From contig JACIWW010000003.1 of assembly GCA_014360905.1 (NCBI GenBank), positions 1-64,000 of the forward strand: 64,000 nucleotides of DNA. The letters are read 5' to 3'. The notes beneath the pieces were generated by a model. It was not told the DNA's origin and searched no databases. It was given only the letters and a program-made list of their open reading frames with translations. A program made the translations under genes and the position numbers. Below are positions 1-7,500 of this stretch, piece after piece. This DNA comes from Chloroflexota bacterium. Its GTDB lineage: Bacteria; Chloroflexota; Anaerolineae; UBA2200. How positions within the stretch are numbered: the stretch's first letter is position 1; the number at the start of each line of letters is the position of its first letter.

Positions 1-120
1 CCATTTGGGGTATACTGGGGATGAGCATATCGCCTTGCTACCACCTATCCTGCTCGACCCAATTAGTACCGACCTGCTGCTCGCTTGTGACAAAGAGGCT
101 GGTAACGATCTATTGGCCAC

Positions 121-279
121 TTACATCTTGCTATCGCGTAGCGTCGGCTCCGCTTTCTGCCGTAGTTGCTCCAGCACTCCCACAATGCGTTTCTGGGCTA
201 GCTACTCTTGCAAAGCAACTACTTGTGCACGCAGAGCATCGTTCTCAGCATGTAGGGCAACAACTTCTTCCAGTGTCAT
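121..279 (-). pseudogene. possible transposase N-terminal remnant (coiled-coil, IS66-like)
   Basis: From the ATG at 277-279 the minus strand reads 25 residues rich in Leu, Glu and Ala with heptad spacing (MTLEEVVALHAEN...). A TAG at 202-204 follows, then 26 more residues in the same frame (LAQKRIVGVLEQLRQ...) to a TAA at 121-123. IS66-type transposases often begin with a short coiled coil of this kind, so a decayed fragment is a reasonable reading. Nothing of the zinc-finger or catalytic domain is seen and no terminal repeats were found. The segment is too short to exclude chance. No other gene is recognisable in 1-120 or 280-324. Confidence 0.25.
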
Positions 280-324
280 GAGCTCAGTATACCACATCCA
301 GCCTAATCTGAACAATTACAAAAA

Positions 325-843
325 CTATTCCAAATAGGATGTAACCTCTGACAATGGGCGTCGTGGGGTGCGTGCCATTGGTTCTGCAGCTTGTCCGATA
401 GGCACCATCGCAATAGGCCGAAACTGACTAGGCAGCGCCAAGGCACGAGCAGCGGCTTTCTCGTCGAAAGCACCTACCCAGCAACAACCAAGGCCAAGAG
501 CAGTAGCAGCCAATAGAATGTGTTCGGTAGCTGCTGCAGTGTCCTGCAAGCAATACAGATCCCTTCCTCGCGCCCCATAGCGCAGCGCGGAGCGCTCTGG
601 TTCTGCACAGACCACGATGACCACTGGCGCTTCGGCTACGAAATCCTGTCCATATGCCGCCTGTGCCAGAGCCTCTTTGACCGCTGCCCTGCGCACAACG
701 ACGAAATGCCACGGTTGCCGATTGCCGGCTGAAGGAGCGCGGATGGCTGCTTCGAGAATTTTTTGCACTGTGGACGCACTCACTTCTTCAGAGGTGAAAC
801 GTCGTATGCTGCATCTACGGGCAATAACCGTCCATAAGTCCAT
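325..843 (-). CDS. nitroreductase family protein
   Basis: A 172-residue FMN-dependent nitroreductase-fold protein, cytoplasmic, expected to reduce nitro or quinone-like substrates with NAD(P)H; the substrate cannot be told. The N-terminal RRCSIRRF segment and the APSAGNRQPW motif (about residues 34-43) are the family's FMN-binding signatures. The central GLGCCWVGAF stretch and the C-terminal PIAMVPIGQ strand also fit, and the length is that of the short nitroreductases. An upstream in-frame ATG exists at 861, but GAGGGAG lies 6 bases before the ATG at 843, so the shorter start is preferred. It is the last gene of the minus-strand operon, directly after surE. It has no obvious tie to the glycosylation genes. 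Confidence 0.9.
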   Translation of the reverse strand: MDLWTVIARRCSIRRFTSEEVSASTVQKILEAAIRAPSAGNRQPWHFVVVRRAAVKEALAQAAYGQDFVAEAPVVIVVCAEPERSALRYGARGRDLYCLQDTAAATEHILLAATALGLGCCWVGAFDEKAAARALALPSQFRPIAMVPIGQAAEPMARTPRRPLSEVTSYLE

Positions 844-857
844 TTGTATCTCCCTCA

Positions 858-1625
858 TCATTCGAAACGTAATTGCCAGTCGCGCAGTTCGCTCAGCAAA
901 TGATGCGCAGTTAGATCTAGCTGGAGAGGAGTTACCGATATTTTATTCGCCGCAAGTGTGGCGATATCCGTCCCCTCTTCAATCACACCTGTTGGAGGCT
1001 CTCCGCCAATCCAGTAATAAGTATTACCTCGTGGATCCTGCCTCTCGATCAGGACATCCCGGTAGATACGCCGTCCCAGGCGGGTGATTTCCACTCCAGC
1101 GATTTCATGGCATGGTATAGCAGGTACATTCACATTCAGGAGCAGGTCCTTGCGTCCGCTCGCCAATACCTTGCGTGCCAACACGGCAGCAAAACGCGCA
1201 GCACAATTAAAGTCTGCCACTGTGCCATCACGCATGGCTAACGAAATCGCTATGGCAGGAATACCCGAGATGAGGGCTTCCAACGCGGCTGCCACCGTGC
1301 CTGAATAGGTCATGTCCTGTGCCACATTCGAGCCCAGATTGATTCCAGAGATGACCAGATCAGGCTGATGAGGAAATGCGCCTAGTACCGCTAATGCCAC
1401 GCAATCAGCAGGCCCACCATTTGTGGTAAAAGCCGGGCTACCGTCTGCCAGTTTGGCTTCCTGAATACGCAATGGCTTGTGCATCGTCTTCCCGTGACCA
1501 GCAGCAGACCAGTTGTGATCGGGAGTGAAAACCAGGACCTCACCGACGGTCTCGATTGCTTGCTTGAGAGCAATCAAGCCTGGTGAATTTAGTCCATCAT
1601 CATTGGTCAAAAGGATCCGATTCAT
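858..1625 (-). CDS. surE: 5'/3'-nucleotidase SurE
   Basis: A 255-residue SurE, a metal-dependent phosphatase that removes phosphate from nucleoside 5'- and 3'-monophosphates in stationary-phase and stress metabolism. The family start MNRILLTNDDGLNSPG is intact, including the metal-binding Asp pair. The NGGPADCV and SGINLGSNV segments supply the other conserved Asn/Ser ligands. The length is typical. The open frame extends another 90 codons upstream, but that extension lies inside the preceding glycosyltransferase gene and is not SurE-like. The chosen ATG overlaps the upstream stop in an ATGA arrangement, pointing to translational coupling. The downstream nitroreductase follows at once. Confidence 0.96.
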   Translation of the reverse strand: MNRILLTNDDGLNSPGLIALKQAIETVGEVLVFTPDHNWSAAGHGKTMHKPLRIQEAKLADGSPAFTTNGGPADCVALAVLGAFPHQPDLVISGINLGSNVAQDMTYSGTVAAALEALISGIPAIAISLAMRDGTVADFNCAARFAAVLARKVLASGRKDLLLNVNVPAIPCHEIAGVEITRLGRRIYRDVLIERQDPRGNTYYWIGGEPPTGVIEEGTDIATLAANKISVTPLQLDLTAHHLLSELRDWQLRFE

Positions 1626-2533
1626 AGACCTACCTTTCGTTTCTCCGGTGGGCGGAAAAAGTTGATGAGCAGAGCCAAGCCGCAGAGGCAAATAAGGCCC
1701 AGTGCAGTAGCCCAATTGACCACAAAGAAAGTACGCGGGGCAAAGTGTTTCTGATGGAAAAGCCACATGGCACGATAGAATTGGATATTCATGGGTATAT
1801 AGCGTTGCTTTGTGGATTGACCCTTGTAGTGTGTGACAACTACTTTGGGATTGTAATACACTTTCCATCCGTGATCGACTTTGATGCGGTAACAAAGGTC
1901 AATATCCTCTGCGTAGGCAAAGAAGCGTTCGTCGAGGAAACCGGCTTGTTGCAGCGCTTCACGGCGTATCATCATGAAGGCACCGACCACGGAGTCAACC
2001 TCGGTCATCTGATCTGGGTCAAGATAGCCGAGATTATAGCGATTGAAGCGGGGGCTATGAGGGTAACGCTTGCTAAGCCCAACCAGGCGGTAGAACGCGA
2101 CGTCCAAGGTGGGAAAGCTACGCCGACAGGCTAAGTCCAGGCTGCCGTTAGCCAATACCAACTTAGGACCAGCCACGCCTGCATCGGGGTGCTCTTCCAT
2201 AAAGGCCAGCATGTCGCGAAGGGCTGTAGGTGGCAGGACCGTGTCTGGATTGAGCAGCAACACATAGCGACCTGTTGCTTGTTGCAGGCCTAGATTGTTG
2301 GCATAGGCATATCCCCCGTTGATTTGGCTGGCGATTAAGTTGACTTGGGGGAATTCTCGCTGCACCATAGCCACGCTATCGTCAGGTGAGCAATTGTCTA
2401 CAACGATCACCTCGTAGTCAAAGTTTCCCTGGCTGGCGTAGATGGAGCGCAGGCATTCGCGCAGCAAGTCACACGTATTATAATTGACAATCACGATTGA
2501 GAGGTCCATGAGGCGAGTATCCATTCTAACCAT
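1622..2533 (-). CDS. GT2 family glycosyltransferase (rhamnosyltransferase-like)
   Basis: A glycosyltransferase of about 303 residues with the GT-A fold. The first strand is LSIVIVNYNT and is followed by VVVDNCSPDDS, the nucleotide-sugar-binding region. LLNPDTVLP sits where the DxD motif lies, and AEDIDLCYR is the catalytic-base region typical of WbbL/rhamnosyltransferase-type GT2 enzymes. One hydrophobic segment near the C-terminus (ALGLICLCGLALLI) suggests membrane attachment. No Shine-Dalgarno precedes any of the possible ATGs (2533, 2524, 2509). The 2533 ATG is 7 bases after the previous stop, so coupling is likely. It probably acts on a lipid-linked glycan. Donor and acceptor are unknown. 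Confidence 0.9.
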   Translation of the reverse strand: MVRMDTRLMDLSIVIVNYNTCDLLRECLRSIYASQGNFDYEVIVVDNCSPDDSVAMVQREFPQVNLIASQINGGYAYANNLGLQQATGRYVLLLNPDTVLPPTALRDMLAFMEEHPDAGVAGPKLVLANGSLDLACRRSFPTLDVAFYRLVGLSKRYPHSPRFNRYNLGYLDPDQMTEVDSVVGAFMMIRREALQQAGFLDERFFAYAEDIDLCYRIKVDHGWKVYYNPKVVVTHYKGQSTKQRYIPMNIQFYRAMWLFHQKHFAPRTFFVVNWATALGLICLCGLALLINFFRPPEKRKVGL

Positions 2534-2540
2534 GGTAGAT

Positions 2541-3539
2541 TCAGTCACGCCAGCGCGGGATGTTGCGACGGTGATGCCAGCGCCAATAGACACCTACAGG
2601 ATAGCCGAGCATTTTGGCAATGTCCCCAGTGACTCGGATAATGGGCACCAGACAGAAAGCCTTCAACTTATCTACAATAGGGAGGGACTTGAGCGCAGGC
2701 CACAAGCGCTTGTAGGGCGTCCAGAACATGATTGCTGCCCCCAATGCTAGGGGTACGCCCCATAACAGACTTCTATTGACGCAAAGCCAGAGGAGGAGAG
2801 GAAGAGCAACCAGGTACGTTAGGTAGCGCACGGCGTGTCTTTTGCGCCACAAGTCCGCTTTGCCATCACCTCGTGCATACCGATAGTATTGTCTGAAAAA
2901 GGCGCTGAGATCGCTGCGTGGACGGAAGTATGCAATAGCAGTGGGCACAAATACGAAGCGATAGCCTCTGGCGTGCAAGCGGAGATCGAAGACCAGATCT
3001 TCGCAATAGTCCAACCATTCGGGATACCCTCCCACATCCTCCCAGGCGCTTTTCAAGAAGGCTACCGACCGACTGGAGGGTAAGAATTTCGCAGGGTTGA
3101 CGTCCGCTAGAACAGGCAGGACCGTGGCTGCCATAGCTATCTCGAAGACGGTGGTCGTCTCTGGCATGAAGAAACCACATGCGATAATGGGAGCAGAGTT
3201 TGGTTCATTTGCCATAAATTGATGCGTCAAATTGGCCAACCACGATGGGTCCAGATGAACTCCAGCATCGGTGCCGGCAATAATGGGACCCCGCGCGGAA
3301 GCGATCGCGATATTCCTGCCACGAGAAATGTTGCACCCGGGCTCGACTACGATGCAAAGTGGCAGGCGCCCGCTGTCTTTCCAGGCGTATAACTGGGATA
3401 GCGTGTCATCGTCAGAGCCCCCGTCCACAATGACCACTTCGTCGGGCGGGCGTGTCTGTTGGCTAAGCGACTCCAATAACCGCCCGATAGAGTTGCCCTC
3501 GTTTTTCACTGTTGCGATGACTGATACCGAGACCGTCAG
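2541..3539 (-). CDS. GT2 family glycosyltransferase with C-terminal membrane segments; CTG start
   Basis: The first gene of the minus-strand operon, about 332 residues. The N-terminus reads VSVIATVKNEGNSI, then VVIVDGGSDDDT and AGTDAGVHLDPSW (DxD region), typical of GT2. Two hydrophobic segments follow near the C-terminus (YLVALPLLLWLCV and VPLALGAAIMFW), so the enzyme is probably membrane-bound. The only ordinary start codon in frame, a GTG at KNEG, would remove the first beta strand. A perfect AGGAGG at 3547-3552 lies 7 bases before an in-frame CTG at 3537-3539, and the promoter -10 ends at 3567, leaving a leader of about 20 bases. CTG is therefore the best start. The nucleotide-sugar donor is not predictable. 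Confidence 0.88.
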   Translation of the reverse strand: MTVSVSVIATVKNEGNSIGRLLESLSQQTRPPDEVVIVDGGSDDDTLSQLYAWKDSGRLPLCIVVEPGCNISRGRNIAIASARGPIIAGTDAGVHLDPSWLANLTHQFMANEPNSAPIIACGFFMPETTTVFEIAMAATVLPVLADVNPAKFLPSSRSVAFLKSAWEDVGGYPEWLDYCEDLVFDLRLHARGYRFVFVPTAIAYFRPRSDLSAFFRQYYRYARGDGKADLWRKRHAVRYLTYLVALPLLLWLCVNRSLLWGVPLALGAAIMFWTPYKRLWPALKSLPIVDKLKAFCLVPIIRVTGDIAKMLGYPVGVYWRWHHRRNIPRWRD

Positions 3540-3566
3540 TTGTGCACCTCCTGCCTAGTCGGGCAT

Positions 3567-3595
3567 ATTATAACGGTTTGATGCGGTTTCGGCAA
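3567..3595 (-). promoter_or_regulatory. sigma70-type promoter of the minus-strand operon
   Basis: On the minus strand TTGCCG (3590-3595, 4 of 6 to consensus) is followed after exactly 17 bases by a perfect TATAAT (3567-3572). Transcription should begin near 3560, about 20 bases before the CTG start and just ahead of the AGGAGG. The promoter is divergent from the one at 3671-3699. Confidence 0.65.
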
Positions 3596-3670
3596 CTGGT
3601 CGCTTTCTGTTAGATGGGCAGAAGTGTATGCAGCATCAAAACACATAACAAGGAGTTGAAAAACTTGTAT

Positions 3671-3699
3671 TTTGCACACTGGACAACGAATGATATAAT
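3671..3699 (+). promoter_or_regulatory. extended -10 promoter of the response regulator operon
   Basis: TGATATAAT at 3691-3699 is a full extended -10 element (TGnTATAAT). A weak -35, TTTGCA (3671-3676), lies 17 bases before the hexamer. The predicted start near 3706 leaves a leader of about 60 bases to the ATG at 3768. The PhoB-like half-sites seen at three other promoters here are absent, so this unit is probably not controlled in the same way. Confidence 0.6.
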
Positions 3700-3767
3700 T
3701 AAAACAATCAGTTCATATCTTTTTATGTGTCTGTGCGTCTCCAAAAAGAGAGGAATAAGGTGCGGAT

Positions 3768-4454
3768 ATGCGTGTTCTGGTAGTAGATGATGATCCACCC
3801 AGCGTCAAGATGATTTCCTTTCTCTTGCGTGAGGAAGGGTATGAGGTCTTCAGCGCAGATAACGGGACGACCGCTCTAGAATTGGTTAATCGCGAGCAGC
3901 CGGATCTGGTGATCCTGGATGTCATGATGCCACACGTTGATGGCTTCGAAGTGTGCCGGCGGATACGCCAAAAGCTGGATGTTCCCATTATTTTCCTCTC
4001 AGCTAAAGGCGAGACAGCGGATAAGGTGGCTGGGCTGCAGTTAGGAGCAGATGACTACTTAGCCAAGCCCTTTGAGCCAGCAGAGCTGTTAGCTCGGGTG
4101 AGAGCGGTGATGCGTCGAGCGGAGGTTTTTGCGGGCGAAGAAGCGCAGGTACGCTTGACCGTAGGGGATATCACGCTTGAACCGGTGAACAATCGGGTAG
4201 TATTTGCGGATGGCCGAAAGGTAGATCTGACACCGATTGAATTCAGGCTTCTGCACTGTCTGATGCGCAATGCGGGTCGTATCCTGAGTCATGATTTGCT
4301 GTTGAATGCCGTTTGGGGTTATGACTACGAAGGTTATAGCAACCAGATCGCCGTGTATGTACACCGCTTGCGCTTGAAAATCGAGGAGGATCCTGAAAAT
4401 CCTAAATACCTACTCACAGTACGTGGCCTTGGATACAAATTCGAGCGTCCGTGA
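3768..4454 (+). CDS. OmpR/PhoB-family response regulator
   Basis: A 228-residue two-component regulator. The receiver domain (about 1-115) has the acidic pocket D7-D8-D9, the phospho-acceptor D51 in DLVILDVMMP, S78 and K100 (LAKPF). The winged-helix DNA-binding domain (about 130-228) shows LTPIEFRLL, the recognition region NQIAVYVHRLRLKIE and the terminal hairpin TVRGLGYKF. AAGGTG lies 5 bases before the ATG. It heads a unit that ends in a histidine kinase, the likely partner. OmpR/PhoB proteins bind direct repeats about 11 bp apart. Such repeats occur before 15148, 37679 and 55903 in this window, which makes this protein a candidate regulator of the glycan genes (inference). Confidence 0.95.
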   Translation: MRVLVVDDDPPSVKMISFLLREEGYEVFSADNGTTALELVNREQPDLVILDVMMPHVDGFEVCRRIRQKLDVPIIFLSAKGETADKVAGLQLGADDYLAKPFEPAELLARVRAVMRRAEVFAGEEAQVRLTVGDITLEPVNNRVVFADGRKVDLTPIEFRLLHCLMRNAGRILSHDLLLNAVWGYDYEGYSNQIAVYVHRLRLKIEEDPENPKYLLTVRGLGYKFERP

Positions 4455-4591
4455 AGGTTTTGCCATTCGGGTTCACGGCGCAAATCCACGGGTCCGCAGC
4501 GGTATCCAATATACGAGGTATGCTTCCATTTGCAATCTAATACTGTGTTTTTGTGGGGAGCTCTATCAAGTATCGGAAAGGGGAGCGGAGA

Positions 4592-7500
4592 ATGAGGGTT
4601 AGAGCCCTGATAAGTGTAGTTACGTTTGGCATGCTGTTTATCTTTTTATGTGCGGCTACCCAGGTCAGGGGCATGACCATCGAATCAACGCTGATGGGAG
4701 CCAGCCTCCAAAGTTGGTATGATTTTCAACCCAGTGGGTGGGTTACAACCACTTTGGTGACCTGTACGATCGAAGTTTACCACCCGGATGGGTTTATTGA
4801 CGAAGCCGAGTACCAATACCGCACGGGAGATGCTTGGAGCAACTGGGTTGCAGAAAGTCTTCAGATTGTCATATTGGATACCACAAGGCGCCGTTTGACT
4901 GTCTCCAATCTATTTTTCCCTCATTCTGCTACCGAGGATCAAAATCAGATCAGGTTTCGTATCAAGTCCTCACTTGACGAGTGGTTAGAAAGCAACGCCT
5001 ATTCTGTGCGCGTAGATAGAGTTGCTCCTGACTCCACTGTGGCTGTGGCTTCTTGCTATAGCTCTACTATGGAGATTAAGGGTGTGGCCAGCGATTCTGG
5101 CTCTGGAGTACAAGTTGTGGAAATCGCCTTGCAGCGCGCTTTGGACTCTTGGTATTTCAATGGCACCTCCTGGGGGCCAACGCTGAGTTGGATAGCTGCT
5201 TTTGGCACTACGAACTGGTCATTGCCGTTTACCCCAACGGTAGAAACAGTGTACACGGTTACTTCCAGAGCTACGGACAACGCCGGCAATGTGCAAGGGA
5301 TACCGGGAAGTGGCGTTTTCCGTTATGATGCAACTCCACCGCAGTCTGTAGTAACGACTACTGGCTGCTTCAACACTTGGCCAGGGGCCATACAGGGTTT
5401 GGCCAACGACGCATTTTCTGGTGTTGCGTCAGTGCAAATCCGATTGCAAAGGGCCTCGGATCGTTTCTATTACAATGGAACCTCCTGGGGGCCAACTGAG
5501 AGTTGGGTTACGGCTTCTGGAACAGCTGTCTGGTCATTGCCATTTACACCACCTGTGGAAACAGTATACACGGTTACTTCGAAAGCTGTAGATAATTGTG
5601 GTAATTGGCAAAGTGTGTTTATCACGAGTACGTTCAGTTATGATGTCACACCGCCCCAGACAGTGGTAACAACCACCGGCTGCTTCAATAGCTGGCCTGG
5701 AGCCATACAGGGTGTGGCTAGTGATTTGGTCTCCGGAGTTTCTTACGTTCAGGTAAGGCTGCAGCGGGCGTTGGATGGCTTTTATTACGATGGCTTTTCT
5801 TGGACGCCTGTTGCCACCTGGCTCACAGCTACTGGGACAACTGACTGGTCGTTGCCCTTTACGCCAACACTGGAAACAACCTACATGGTTGCTGTGAGGG
5901 CCGCAGATCATTGTGGCAACCTGCAAATCGAGCCTGGCACAGGTGTGTTCACCTATGATGCCACTCCCCCTGAATCTGTGGTTGCCACTGTTGGTTATTT
6001 CAATACGTGGCCCGGAGCAATCGAGGGCATAGCCAGCGATGCTGTGTCCGGGGTTGCACATGTTCGAGTGAAATTGCAGAGGTCATTGGACCATTTCTAT
6101 TATGATGGCTTTTCCTGGGCATCGGCTGAAAAATGGATTACGGCTACTGGAAACATTACCTGGACAGTGCCCTTTACACCAACCGTAGAAGCAGTCTACA
6201 CAGTCACCAGCCGTGCTACAGATTCCTGTGGTAACGTGCAAGATATCCCTGGTATAGGCACGTTTGTGTACGACATCACACCGCCATCATCGCCCTTTAA
6301 CCTTGCTGTTGAACCTTCGGTGTGGACACCAGTGAATTCTTTTACTGTAACATGGGAATGTCTTGCCGACCTTTCAGGAGTTAAGCTCGCGCACTATAAA
6401 TGGAATGCTGCGCCGGTGAACAACGAAGATGAATCGCCAGGGTCACCCGTACCAATCTCAGGCGAGAGAATTCAAAGCATCCAAGGATTGGCCGTGCCGA
6501 CACAGGGTGCCCATCAGCTTTTCATCTGGCTGGAGGACAAGGCGGGCAATGTTAACTTCCAAACCCGCAACGCCACTACAGTAGGAGCATTTAAATGGGA
6601 TGCCGAACCTCCAGCTACAACTATTGTGAACTTGGATGGCAGGCAGGGATGCGAAGGCTGGTATATTTCTGCAGTACAGGTCAACCTCTCCGCTGTGGAT
6701 GTAAATCCAGACCCAGGTACGATCAATGCGACTTCTGGCATCAGTGCAACATTTTGGCGCAAAGATGGAGGCAGCTGGCAGCAAGTGACCGGATCCAACT
6801 TCCAGATAGCGGAGCAAGGTGTTCATACCATCGAGTACTATTCGGTGGATATTGCGGGCAATAGCGAAACACCACGTGAGCTCACTCCTACGCTAAAGAT
6901 TGATACGGTGCCACCTACTACGTACCAACCTATCTATACTGGTACCCTAGGGCGTGAAGGTTGGTACATATCGCCAGTTTCCGTGACTTTGAATGCTGTG
7001 GATGCTACTTCTGGCATATCCATCACCTGCTATCAGGTAGATACGGACACTTTGCAGACGGGAGATTCATTTTGTGTAACCGCTGATGGAGCGCATACTA
7101 TTCGTTATTACTCTGTTGACGTTGCGTGCAATTGGGAGACAGAACAAACTGCCACACTCAAGGTAGATAAAACTTATCCCACTACTGCCTACCAACTGGA
7201 AGGCGTTCAGGGTGACAACGGCTGGTTTCTCGCCGCGCCGGTGACCGTGACCTTAATCGCCAGCGATGCCGTTACGGGTGTACAGGGGGTCTCTGGCGTG
7301 GATAAGGTGCATTACCGCATTGACAGCGGGTCCTGGCAGATCAGGGAGCCGCTAACATCGTTTACCATTACGATCCCGGCAGGGCAGAGCGAGTACATGC
7401 GTACGGTCACGTACTACGCAACGGACCTGGCTGGCAATATAGAACCGATGCGCACGCTGACCATTGGTGTGGATTCCCGCGCACCATTGGCTCTTCCTTA

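Noticed and set aside
5-337. Plus-strand open frames near the window start
   Set aside because: They have Ser/Cys-rich, unpatterned translations and no ribosome site. The better reading of this stretch is the minus-strand fragment at 121-279.
3541-3767. PhoB-type half-sites at the divergent promoter region
   Set aside because: GTTCAT near 3711 has no partner at 11 bp and no -10 at the right distance.
5534-6061. 175-codon minus-strand open frame within the Ig-repeat gene
   Set aside because: The composition is unlike a real protein and it mirrors the 315-bp repeats. There is no promoter or ribosome site.
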